Shown here piece by piece: positions 32,713-40,694 of a stretch of DNA of 64,000 bases (within the stretch, counting starts at the first letter, position 1; each line of letters starts with the position of its first letter). Below the pieces are notes generated by a model. That model was given only the letters and a program-made list of their open reading frames with translations. It had not been told where the DNA came from and did not search any database. The stretch is taken from positions 186,001 to 250,000 of the forward strand of contig CAVVVC010000006.1 in NCBI GenBank assembly GCA_963751595.1, written 5' to 3'. The stretch comes from JAHEGP01 sp963751595 (GTDB taxonomy: Bacteria; Pseudomonadota; Gammaproteobacteria; Pseudomonadales; JAHEGP01). The translations under genes were made by a program, and so were the position numbers.

Positions 32713-35700
32713 GGGACACCCCCTGGGCGAAACGACGATAAACCACCGGCAACAGCAGCAGGGTTAACAGGGTCGAACTGACCAGCCCGCCGATGACGAC
32801 AATCGCCAGTGGCTTCTGTATTTGTGCGCCAGGTCCCGTGGCCAGCAAAAACGGCGCCAGCCCCAGGGCGGCGATCGAGGCCGTCATCAGCACCGGTCGC
32901 AGGCGCCGTATCGTTCCCTGCATCACGACCTCGGCGAGGGGAAGGCCGCGGGCTTCGAGTTGCCTGAAATAGCTCACCAGCACCACGCCATTGAGTACCG
33001 CGATCCCCAGAAGGGCGATAAAACCCACCGTTGCCGGCACTGACAAATATTCCCCCGACAGCCAGAGCGCGAGGATACCGCCGCTCATGGCAAAGGGAAT
33101 ATTGATAAACACAATCAGTGCCCGACGCACACTGCCGAAGGTTACAAACAACAGCAAAAATATAAGCCCCAGCGCCACCGGCACCATCACCGCGAGGCGG
33201 GCGCTGGCCCGCTGCTGGTTTTCAAATTCGCCCCCCCACTCAACCCGATAGCCCGGCGGAAAGCTCACCTGTTGCTCCAATAGCTGGCGCGCCTCAGCGA
33301 CGAATCCGACAAGATCGCGCCCGCTGACATTGGACCTGACCACACCAAACCGTTGACCCTGCTCCCTGCGCACCGACACCGGCCCCTCACTGAGCCGTAC
33401 ATCGGCAACGCTTCCCAGCGGCACCACCTGGCCCGAGCCCAGTGACACCATGCGATTGGCGAGGGATTCTACCGGATCGCCATAGCGGCGATCACCGCGC
33501 AACAGCACCGGGATACGGGCGGGATTTTCGATCAATTCGGTAACGACACTCCCCTCCAGTTGCCAGCGCAGGATTGCAGCCGCATCCTGCATCGACAGAC
33601 CCAGATCGTTCGCCAGACTGCGCCTGGGCTCGACCACAACATAGCGCACCCCTTCGTTCAGCGCGGCGAACACATCCTCGTTGCCCGGTACCGCACCAAG
33701 CACCTCGGCGACCGCCGCCGCCAGGCGGTTGATTACAGCAATATCGGGTCCAAAAATTTTCACCGCCACGTCACCGCGGCTACCGGTCAGCATTTCGGCA
33801 ACCCGCATATCTATCGGCTGGGTAAACCCGTAATTGATTCCCCGGAACACTTTCAGTTGCTCCCTGATTTTATCGATCAGCGCATCCTTATCGGCAACCG
33901 CCCAACGCTCCGGCGGTGCCAGTACCAGGAACATATCGGTTTCGTTGAGACCCATGGGGTCCATACCCAACTCATCCGAGCCCGTGCGCGACACCACACG
34001 CACAATTTCGGGGACGGTCGCCAGCAGGTGCTTCTCCACCTGCAAATCAATCCGGGTCGACTCCTCCAGTGAAATGGACGGGTGCTTTTCGAGCTGGATT
34101 ATCAGGTCACCCTCGTCCATGGTCGGCATGAAGGTCTTGCCGACCCGCCAGAAACCTACAATCGCCATGGCCGCCAGCACCAGTGCCAGCAGATACACCC
34201 ATCCGGGCCTGGCCAGGGCGCGCCGTAACACCGGCTGGTAGTAACGCGTCAGTTGCCGCGGCAGCCAGGGCTGTGCGTGGGTAACATCGCGCAACAGGAA
34301 CGAGGCAATGACCGGAATAACCGTCAGCGACAACAGTAGCGAAGCCGACAAGGCAATGACGATGGTTACCGCCACCGGGCGAAACAACTTGCCCTCCAGC
34401 CCCTGCAGCGACAATAGCGGCAAAAATACGATAATGATGATGGCGATACCGCTGACCACCGGCAGCGCCACTTCGCTGACCGCGCGAAAAACACGATGCA
34501 AGCGCGGCAGCTCGCTTCCCCCACGGGCCAGTTGCGCAACAATATTCTCAACCACCACAACCGCGGCATCAACCAGAATACCAATGGCAATCGCCAGCCC
34601 GCCAAGGCTCATCAGGTTAGCCGACATCTGCAGCTGGTGCATACCGGCAAACGTCGCCATCGCCGCGAGGGGCAGGATACAGGCGACCACCAACGCTGAT
34701 CGGGCCTCGCCCAGAAACAACACCAGGATAACCAGTACCAACACGATTGCTTCGACCAATACCCGGACGACCATGCCGATGGAGCGATTGACCAGCTCAC
34801 TGCGATCGTAAAAGGGCCGAATCTCTATGCCCGGGGGCAGCGTGGCAGTGATCGCCTGCAACTTGGTTTTAACACCCGCCACCACTTCACTGGCATTGGC
34901 ACCGCGCAAACCGATGATCAGGCCCTGCACCGCCTCGGCTTCCCCGTTCTGGGTCACCGAGCCGTAGCGCTCGAGGGCGGAGAGGCGCACTTCAGCAATG
35001 TCGCCGAGGCGGACGCTGGCGCCGCCATACGTGCTGATTCGGGTCTCCAGGATATCTTCCGGCCGGTGAAAGCGACCATCCACCCGCACCAACACCACAT
35101 CGGTACCAACGGTAAATCGGCCAGCACCGTCACTACGGTTGTTATCTGCCAGGGCGGCCGCAATTTGCTGCATCGAGACGGCGCTGGCCGCCATCGCCGC
35201 CGGCTGCGGTACCACCTGCCAGGCCTGGACAAAACCTCCGAGGGCATTGACATCGGCCACCCCCGGGACTGTGCGCAGCGCCGGCCGAATCACCCAGTCG
35301 AGCAGTTTACGGCGCTCGGCCAGACTGTAAGCCTCGCCCTCCACGGTGAACATGAACATGTCGCCAAGCGGCGTACTCAGGGGCGCGAGACCGCCACTCA
35401 CGCCGGCAGGCAATGTGTCCCAGACGGTGGCCAGTCGCTCCGCGACCTGCTGTCGAGCCCAGTAGACATCAGTGCCCTCGTCAAAATCGATAGTGATATC
35501 GGTGAGGGCGTATTTGGCGATCGAGCGCAGCAGGGATTGGCGGGGGATTCCCAATAGCTCGACTTCAAGCGGCACGGTGATCTGTGCTTCGACTTCTTCG
35601 GGGGTCATCCCGGGGGCCTTGATAATCAGTTTCACCTGGGTGGGAGAGATGTCCGGAAAAGCGTCGATTGGCAGGCTCCGCATACTGGAGTAGCCCAGGC

Positions 35701-35773
35701 CCAGTAACAAAGCGGCCATAAGCAAGACCAGCAGTCGCTGGCTCAGGGAGAACTGAATCAGGCTATTCAGCAT
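32705..35773 (-). CDS. Heavy-metal efflux RND permease (CzcA/CusA family)
   Basis: This is a permease of about 1022 residues with the 12-helix RND layout and two large periplasmic loops. The TM4 region reads L-A-I-A-I-G-I-L-V-D-A-A-V-V-V-V-E-N, with the Asp and Glu that carry protons in the HME (heavy-metal) subgroup. That pattern is closer to CusA than to CzcA. The methionine triad of CusA cannot be confirmed by eye, and the periplasmic block S-D-E-L-G-M-D-P-M-G-L-N-E-T-D differs from both, so the metal is unknown. ATG 35773 is preferred to GTG 35788. The gene overlaps its neighbours on both sides by 8-11 bases. Confidence 0.92.
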   Translation of the reverse strand: MLNSLIQFSLSQRLLVLLMAALLLGLGYSSMRSLPIDAFPDISPTQVKLIIKAPGMTPEEVEAQITVPLEVELLGIPRQSLLRSIAKYALTDITIDFDEGTDVYWARQQVAERLATVWDTLPAGVSGGLAPLSTPLGDMFMFTVEGEAYSLAERRKLLDWVIRPALRTVPGVADVNALGGFVQAWQVVPQPAAMAASAVSMQQIAAALADNNRSDGAGRFTVGTDVVLVRVDGRFHRPEDILETRISTYGGASVRLGDIAEVRLSALERYGSVTQNGEAEAVQGLIIGLRGANASEVVAGVKTKLQAITATLPPGIEIRPFYDRSELVNRSIGMVVRVLVEAIVLVLVILVLFLGEARSALVVACILPLAAMATFAGMHQLQMSANLMSLGGLAIAIGILVDAAVVVVENIVAQLARGGSELPRLHRVFRAVSEVALPVVSGIAIIIIVFLPLLSLQGLEGKLFRPVAVTIVIALSASLLLSLTVIPVIASFLLRDVTHAQPWLPRQLTRYYQPVLRRALARPGWVYLLALVLAAMAIVGFWRVGKTFMPTMDEGDLIIQLEKHPSISLEESTRIDLQVEKHLLATVPEIVRVVSRTGSDELGMDPMGLNETDMFLVLAPPERWAVADKDALIDKIREQLKVFRGINYGFTQPIDMRVAEMLTGSRGDVAVKIFGPDIAVINRLAAAVAEVLGAVPGNEDVFAALNEGVRYVVVEPRRSLANDLGLSMQDAAAILRWQLEGSVVTELIENPARIPVLLRGDRRYGDPVESLANRMVSLGSGQVVPLGSVADVRLSEGPVSVRREQGQRFGVVRSNVSGRDLVGFVAEARQLLEQQVSFPPGYRVEWGGEFENQQRASARLAVMVPVALGLIFLLLFVTFGSVRRALIVFINIPFAMSGGILALWLSGEYLSVPATVGFIALLGIAVLNGVVLVSYFRQLEARGLPLAEVVMQGTIRRLRPVLMTASIAALGLAPFLLATGPGAQIQKPLAIVVIGGLVSSTLLTLLLLPVVYRRFAQGVSRA

Positions 35774-36878
35774 CGTCGCCAGCCTCACCCAGGCCCATCA
35801 CCATACCCTTGAGAGCAGCGCTACCCCTGTGAACCACAGCCTCCCCGGCCTGCAAGCCCGCGAGCACAACCCAGCCATCGAGCGCAGGAACCAGTTCCAC
35901 ACGGCGCGGCTGATAGCCGTTCTCGAGTTGCACGAACACCATGTTGGCGCCGCCGATATTGACGATGCTGTCCCGGGGTAACCAGAGGCCCGAGCTTGCC
36001 TGCAGGGCCAGCCGCACCAGTACCGACTGCCCCGGCATCATGTTGGTGCCGTTGGGACTACCCCCGGGGGCATCCATCTCCGCGGTGAGCAGCACCGACT
36101 GGCTGGCCGGCTCGATTGCCGCGCCGACCTGCAAAACCGAAGCGATGGGCTGGCGGTCGAGGTAGACCCTGTCACCGGGACCGGCCTTACCCGCCAGCCC
36201 CAGGGGCGCCTTGAGCTCCAGCCAGAGATGCCCCGGGTCGCCGATATGGAACAGGGCCTGGCCAGCATCGAAGGCCTCTCCAGGTGACGTGGAACAGTGC
36301 AGTATTACCCCGGCGATGGGCGAACGCAGGGCTAATTCACTACGCAAATCTCGCCCGGCTTCCAGTCGCGCCAGTTCGTCATCGTTGAAGCCCAGAGCCC
36401 TTAACTGACTCGTTAGTTCAGTCAGCAGGGCCTCTCCCTGGCGCCATTCCGCCAGGGTTTGCTGCCAACGTTTAGCAGGGATTGCGCCGCCTTTGTAGAG
36501 TGCCTGATCGCGCTCCCTGGAGGCCCGGTTTCGCTCCTGCTGGTCCCGCGCCGCGAGGAATTCCCGCTGCAGCGCAAGCGCTTCTCGACTGGCAATGGTC
36601 CCAAGCTCGGCACCCACTTCCACCCGGGCACCGGGAAGCACGCGCAACTGCTGAACCGTACCCGTTACCGGCAATGACAACATGTACTGATGCTGGTCAC
36701 TCAGGATCACCGTCGCCATCACCGGGTCAGAGAGCTGCGGTTCGACCCTGCCGGTTTGGAAAACCTCCACCTCCAGCGCGGCAAGCGCCTCCGGGTTCAG
36801 TTGCAGCACCGGTTGAGCCGCCGCCCCCAAGGACAGCAACCACGGCAGCATCAGTGCGCGAGACAGGAAATCTTTCAT
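35763..36878 (-). CDS. RND periplasmic adaptor protein (CzcB-like)
   Basis: This is a 371-residue membrane-fusion protein with a signal peptide (about residues 1-21, ending A-A-A). The order is barrel-sandwich (L-P-V-T-G-T-V-Q-Q-L-R-V-L-P-G-A), a coiled-coil hairpin (about 110-165), the second half of the lipoyl domain (S-P-I-A-G-V-I-L), then beta-barrel and membrane-proximal domains. It links the RND pump to the TolC-type channel. It overlaps the TolC-type gene by four bases and the pump gene by 11 bases. The Cys and His (H-C-S-T-S-P-G-E-A) in the lipoyl half may matter for metal binding. Confidence 0.9.
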   Translation of the reverse strand: MKDFLSRALMLPWLLSLGAAAQPVLQLNPEALAALEVEVFQTGRVEPQLSDPVMATVILSDQHQYMLSLPVTGTVQQLRVLPGARVEVGAELGTIASREALALQREFLAARDQQERNRASRERDQALYKGGAIPAKRWQQTLAEWRQGEALLTELTSQLRALGFNDDELARLEAGRDLRSELALRSPIAGVILHCSTSPGEAFDAGQALFHIGDPGHLWLELKAPLGLAGKAGPGDRVYLDRQPIASVLQVGAAIEPASQSVLLTAEMDAPGGSPNGTNMMPGQSVLVRLALQASSGLWLPRDSIVNIGGANMVFVQLENGYQPRRVELVPALDGWVVLAGLQAGEAVVHRGSAALKGMVMGLGEAGDDAE

Positions 36879-38143
36879 TCTGGTAACACCCCGAGGACCT
36901 GGTTTTGCTGGGACACCAACGCGTCAGCGGTGAGTGTCAGCAAGCGGTGGCGTTGCTGGGCCTCGGCCAGCGCCTGCCCCGCCCGCAGCACTTCCAAAAC
37001 GCTGGTTTCACCCTGCGCATTCGCCAGTTGCTGGCTTTGATAGACCTGTTGTGCAATCGCCAGCAGGGACTCGCTGTCACGCAGGTTGGCTGCGTTGACA
37101 TGGGCCTGGTGACGGACTTCGTGCAAATCTTCCTGTAGCTGTCGACGCAGGGTCTGCAACTCGACCTCGGCCTCAAGCAAGCGCTGCTGGCTTTGCGACA
37201 GATCGACCCGGTGACTGGTGCCACGCCCCAGGGGAATGTCGATACCGATACCGACACTGTCCAGGGGGGGCAGCCGGTCATCCAGGGTTTCACGCTTCAC
37301 GTTTACCGACAGCGCGGGCCGTTGGCTGCCACGGTTGCGAATGACATCCACCGTCGACCTTGCCAGCTCGACCTCTGCCAGTGCCAGTTGCAGCAGCGGG
37401 TGGCGTTCGTCGATAGCGGCAGCGGGCGCTGGCTGTTCGCGCCCCCTGGCAGGAATTCTGTCGAGTCCGGTAACGAATCGCCAGCGCCGTGAACTGTCGA
37501 TCACCACGGCTCTGGCATCTAGCAAACGGCCCTTGAATTCCAGCACCTGTTGCCGGGATTGCAGTAGCTCGGTATGCGCCACATCACCCGCACTGAAGCG
37601 CGCCTCTACCTGGGCAGAATAATCCTCGCTGGCTTTCAGCAATTGCTGCAGCAGGCGATAGCGGGTGCTGCTATTGAGGAACTGCCAATAGGCGGAACGG
37701 ACTTCGCCGGCACTGGCCAACTGGCGCGCTTGACTCTGCAGCGGCGCCAGGCTGGCGTCTTTCGCCGCCAGGGCGCGCATTGCTCTGCGTTCGCCGATGC
37801 GCCATAACGGCATCGACAGATAAACCTCAGCCTCATACAGGTCACTGTCGTTGTTCCAGTCGTAATCGCGCCAACTGCCACCGATGCGGGGCGCATCACC
37901 CAGCCAGGCATTGCCCGCATCGATCCGCGCCTCCGCCACCGAGCGCCGCTGCTCACTCCAGGCATTCAAGCGCAGTCTCTCGGTCGCCGCGTCCAGGGCA
38001 TCAGCCAGGGAGATGCCCGAATCCGTCGGTATGCTGAGCTGGTGTGCTGCCTGATCGTGGTCGCTGTCGACATGCGCAGCGTCGACCCCTAAGCTGGCCA
38101 CCATGAGCACACAGACTACCAGGCGAACGTTTGATAAAACCAT
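36875..38143 (-). CDS. TolC-family outer-membrane channel (CzcC-like)
   Basis: This is a 422-residue outer-membrane factor. A signal peptide (about residues 1-23, ending V-D-A-A) is followed by two repeats of long helices and strands typical of TolC proteins. Repeat 1 includes R-S-V-A-E-A-R-I-D-A-G-N and repeat 2 ends L-E-V-L-R-A-G-Q-A-L-A-E-A-Q. It is the first gene of the six-gene operon (channel, adaptor, pump, DUF3240, regulator, sensor) and is transcribed divergently from ompW. Confidence 0.9.
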   Translation of the reverse strand: MVLSNVRLVVCVLMVASLGVDAAHVDSDHDQAAHQLSIPTDSGISLADALDAATERLRLNAWSEQRRSVAEARIDAGNAWLGDAPRIGGSWRDYDWNNDSDLYEAEVYLSMPLWRIGERRAMRALAAKDASLAPLQSQARQLASAGEVRSAYWQFLNSSTRYRLLQQLLKASEDYSAQVEARFSAGDVAHTELLQSRQQVLEFKGRLLDARAVVIDSSRRWRFVTGLDRIPARGREQPAPAAAIDERHPLLQLALAEVELARSTVDVIRNRGSQRPALSVNVKRETLDDRLPPLDSVGIGIDIPLGRGTSHRVDLSQSQQRLLEAEVELQTLRRQLQEDLHEVRHQAHVNAANLRDSESLLAIAQQVYQSQQLANAQGETSVLEVLRAGQALAEAQQRHRLLTLTADALVSQQNQVLGVLPE

Positions 38144-38191
38144 GATTGACCCGAAACAGTGCCAAAAACGGTTGAATAGTAAGCCACCAAA

Positions 38192-38208
38192 GTTAAGAAA
38201 AACTTAAG
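38192..38208. promoter_or_regulatory. PmrA/QseB-like binding site
   Basis: GTTAAG-AAAAA-CTTAAG is a direct repeat of TTAAG with an 11-bp period. It matches the PmrA/QseB-type box (C/T)TTAA(G/T)-N5-(C/T)TTAA(G/T) in 11 of 12 specified bases. It lies 49 bases upstream of the TolC-type start and about 97 bases upstream of ompW. The operon encodes a regulator of exactly this subfamily, so autoregulation is likely. Confidence 0.65.
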
Positions 38209-38304
38209 GTCGGGCAGGGTGACAAACCGGGCTTGTTCAATGGTTGCCAGCTTCGAGCCGGAGGACATACAATGGCGCCAATGACCGTGACCGGAGCACC
38301 TACC

Positions 38305-38973
38305 ATGTCTATCTCTAACCATCGCGCTGGCACCCTGACAGCACTGATGTTTGCATTGCTCGCTGCCCACACCGGCCAGGCTGCAGTGGTGAAAGTCGCA
38401 GGCGAGCGTTCCGGACACTGGGAAGCGAGCTTTATGCTGAACTACGTCGGTGGCGAAAAGCTCGATATCGACGACCTGACCGACTCAAACATCGACAGCA
38501 ATTTAGGTTGGGGGCTGGGCTTTCACTACAATTTTGACAACCACTGGAATCTCGGTTTTGACATGGCGTTCAACAACCCCGACTACGATGTCGATGTCAT
38601 CGACCCCGAAACCGACGAACTGGTCAACATCAGTCACAGTGCCAACCGGTTCGACGGCCAGCTCAATGTCCAGTACAACTTCCTTGAAGGCAACATTACG
38701 CCCTATGTGCAGGCCGGCCTGGGCTGGACGTATATGGACTCGAACATCGTCAAGAGCCTGAGCTATTACTGCGGCGGCTTCTACTACCCGTACTGCCGCG
38801 CCTACGCCAATACGTTTGACGACACCTCATTTTCCTACAATATCGGGGTGGGGTTGCGCTGGGACATCACCGAGTCGGTGTTTGTGAAAGCGGCGTTCAT
38901 TCAGCAGTGGATAGACACCGATGGGACTCCGGCACCCCAGACAGGCCGTGCCGAAATCGGATTCATGTACTGA
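38305..38973 (+). CDS. ompW: OmpW family outer-membrane protein
   Basis: This protein of about 222 residues has a signal peptide (ending H-T-G-Q-A) and an eight-stranded barrel of OmpW type. Typical blocks are L-G-W-G-L-G-F-H-Y-N-F, P-Y-V-Q-A-G-L-G-W-T-Y and the C-terminal E-I-G-F-M-Y, ending in an aromatic residue. ATG 38305 follows GGAG by nine bases and gives a proper signal peptide; the open frame from 38233 adds unlikely residues. OmpW proteins form narrow channels for small hydrophobic molecules. An insertion with two Cys (Y-Y-C-G-G, P-Y-C-R) in one loop could form a disulfide. Confidence 0.9.
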   Translation: MSISNHRAGTLTALMFALLAAHTGQAAVVKVAGERSGHWEASFMLNYVGGEKLDIDDLTDSNIDSNLGWGLGFHYNFDNHWNLGFDMAFNNPDYDVDVIDPETDELVNISHSANRFDGQLNVQYNFLEGNITPYVQAGLGWTYMDSNIVKSLSYYCGGFYYPYCRAYANTFDDTSFSYNIGVGLRWDITESVFVKAAFIQQWIDTDGTPAPQTGRAEIGFMY

Positions 38974-39118
38974 CAGGCTGTTAATATCGCAAGGGCGGCG
39001 GCAGGGCCAAGGCAAAAAAGACGGCCGCCAAGGGGGCCTTTGACTGGATTCCGGCGGTGTCAGCGGCCGCCCACACCACGCTGGACTGGCCAGATATCGA
39101 CACCCGGGGTCAATGCGT

Positions 39119-40228
39119 TTATATCATCATGTTCTGGAATGCAGTACGCGGCGCCTTGCTCGCGCGTATGGCGTCGACCAGTTCCAGTGCGGTCTTGTCA
39201 CAGGCTGGTAATTCAGCATCTGATTGCTCGATCGGCTGGGTCCGCTCTCCCCACTTGACGAGATGCGAGCACCAGCTGAGCCCGCCGCCGAAGGCCGGCA
39301 GCAGCACATGGTCTCCACCTTTTACCCGACCTTCCTCGAGCGCCTCTACCAGGGCCACCGCTACGGTGGCAGCCGACATGTTGCCGTAGCGATGCACATT
39401 GACGAATACCCTTTCAAGCTCGATACCGGCACGTTTGGCAACGGCCTCGATGATGCGCAGATTAGCCTGGTGCGGCACCACGAGATCGACGTCGTCGCTG
39501 CTCATCTGGTTACGCTCCAGCACGCTGTTGCTCGCGGATGCCATGCCTACCACCGCACGCCGGAAGATTTCCTGGCCTTCGAACTGCCAGAAAGAGTTGC
39601 CCAACTGCATAGCCTGGTTGGCATACTTCATGCCCCAGCCGTGAACCGTGAGAATATCCCGCACATCGCCATAACATCCCAGCTGCTGGTCCAGCAGCCC
39701 CTCCCGGTTGTCGCTTGCCTCAAGGTAAACGGCCGCCGCGCCATCACCGAACAGCACCGCAACGTTGCGGTTGTCCCAATCCATGATCGGGGAAATCACC
39801 TCCGCTCCGATCACGATTGCGCTCTTCACCGCTCCTGTTCGCACCATGGCACTGGCCGTGGTCAGACCGTACAAAAAGCTGGTGCAGGCAGTGTTGACAT
39901 CCATGCTCGCGGCGCGGCGGGCGCCAAGTAATTCCTGCACCCGCGAAGCGACATTGGGACAGATCTGATCAGGGGTACAGGAACCGAACACGATCAATTC
40001 AACATCGTCTGCCGTCTTACCCGCGGCAGCCAGGGCCCGCAACGCCGCCACATGACCGAGGTCGGACACCGCCACATGGGATATGCGCCGCTCCTGCATA
40101 CCGGTGCGGCTTTTGATCCACTCATCATCAGTATCGAGGAAGGTCGCCAGGTCGGCATTGGTGAGCGCGGCGGGCGGTAGGCACTTTCCCCAGCCGGTAA
40201 TCGCTGCATAGGTCATCTTATTTTTCAT
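39119..40228 (-). CDS. 3-oxoacyl-ACP synthase III-like enzyme (FabH family)
   Basis: This protein of about 369 residues has the thiolase fold with the KAS III triad: Cys in V-N-T-A-C-T-S-F (about 130), His in V-P-H-Q-A-N (about 271) and Asn in R-Y-G-N-M-S-A-A (about 301). FabH condenses acetyl- or acyl-CoA with malonyl-ACP. It is not in a fab cluster, and it has a C-terminal extension of about 40 residues beyond a typical FabH, so it may be a long-chain or specialised KAS III. ATG 40228 is preferred; ATG 40216 is also possible. It is divergent from the arsR-like gene. Confidence 0.9.
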   Translation of the reverse strand: MKNKMTYAAITGWGKCLPPAALTNADLATFLDTDDEWIKSRTGMQERRISHVAVSDLGHVAALRALAAAGKTADDVELIVFGSCTPDQICPNVASRVQELLGARRAASMDVNTACTSFLYGLTTASAMVRTGAVKSAIVIGAEVISPIMDWDNRNVAVLFGDGAAAVYLEASDNREGLLDQQLGCYGDVRDILTVHGWGMKYANQAMQLGNSFWQFEGQEIFRRAVVGMASASNSVLERNQMSSDDVDLVVPHQANLRIIEAVAKRAGIELERVFVNVHRYGNMSAATVAVALVEALEEGRVKGGDHVLLPAFGGGLSWCSHLVKWGERTQPIEQSDAELPACDKTALELVDAIRASKAPRTAFQNMMI

Positions 40229-40385
40229 CCCCAATCCATTTGCCGGGCATTGTAGCAGCATCATTGCCCAAAAGTGGACCAATTTGAGACGGGCATTTAC
40301 TTATATTAGTGTTTTCTGATAAATTGAGGACGGTCAGAATCAGTAGTACCATCGGCAACCTCATTAAGCAGTGGTGACGATTACG

Positions 40386-40691
40386 ATGAACATTGATTTT
40401 TCGCAGATGGCGGAGAGCGCACAGGCAGCCGAAGACCTCCTCAAAAGCATGGCGAACAAGAACCGATTGATGGTTTTGTGTGTGCTCGCCGAGGAGGGAG
40501 AACTGTCCGTGGGGCAACTGAATCAGCAGGTACCGCTGTCACAGTCGGCGCTGTCGCAGCACCTGTCGGTGCTGCGCGAGGCAGGGCTTGTCAAAACCCG
40601 GCGCGCGTCCCAGACCATCCATTACAGCCTGGGTGACGAGCGCACCGAAATCATCCTGCAATCGCTGCACAAGGTGTTCTGTGAAGACTGA
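40386..40691 (+). CDS. ArsR-family transcriptional regulator
   Basis: This is a winged-helix repressor of about 101 residues. The DNA-recognition region is L-S-Q-S-A-L-S-Q-H-L-S-V-L-R-E-A-G-L-V, followed by the wing R-R-A-S-Q-T-I-H-Y-S-L. One cysteine in the first helices (L-C-V-L-A) and one near the end are seen, but no clear metal-binding CxC motif, so it may sense something other than arsenite or zinc. It is three bases upstream of an RND pump gene, which it probably represses. ATG 40386 is used; GTG 40371 is an in-frame alternative. Confidence 0.9.
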   Translation: MNIDFSQMAESAQAAEDLLKSMANKNRLMVLCVLAEEGELSVGQLNQQVPLSQSALSQHLSVLREAGLVKTRRASQTIHYSLGDERTEIILQSLHKVFCED

Positions 40692-40694
40692 TCG

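Noticed and set aside
38974..39118. Lys/Ala-rich potential coding stretch after ompW
   Set aside because: One frame reads like a basic Ala-rich peptide, but it has no start codon with a ribosome site and runs antisense into the KAS III gene. The A-run near 39014-39019 with a GC-rich stretch to its right could be a weak minus-strand terminator, but the stem is only four pairs.
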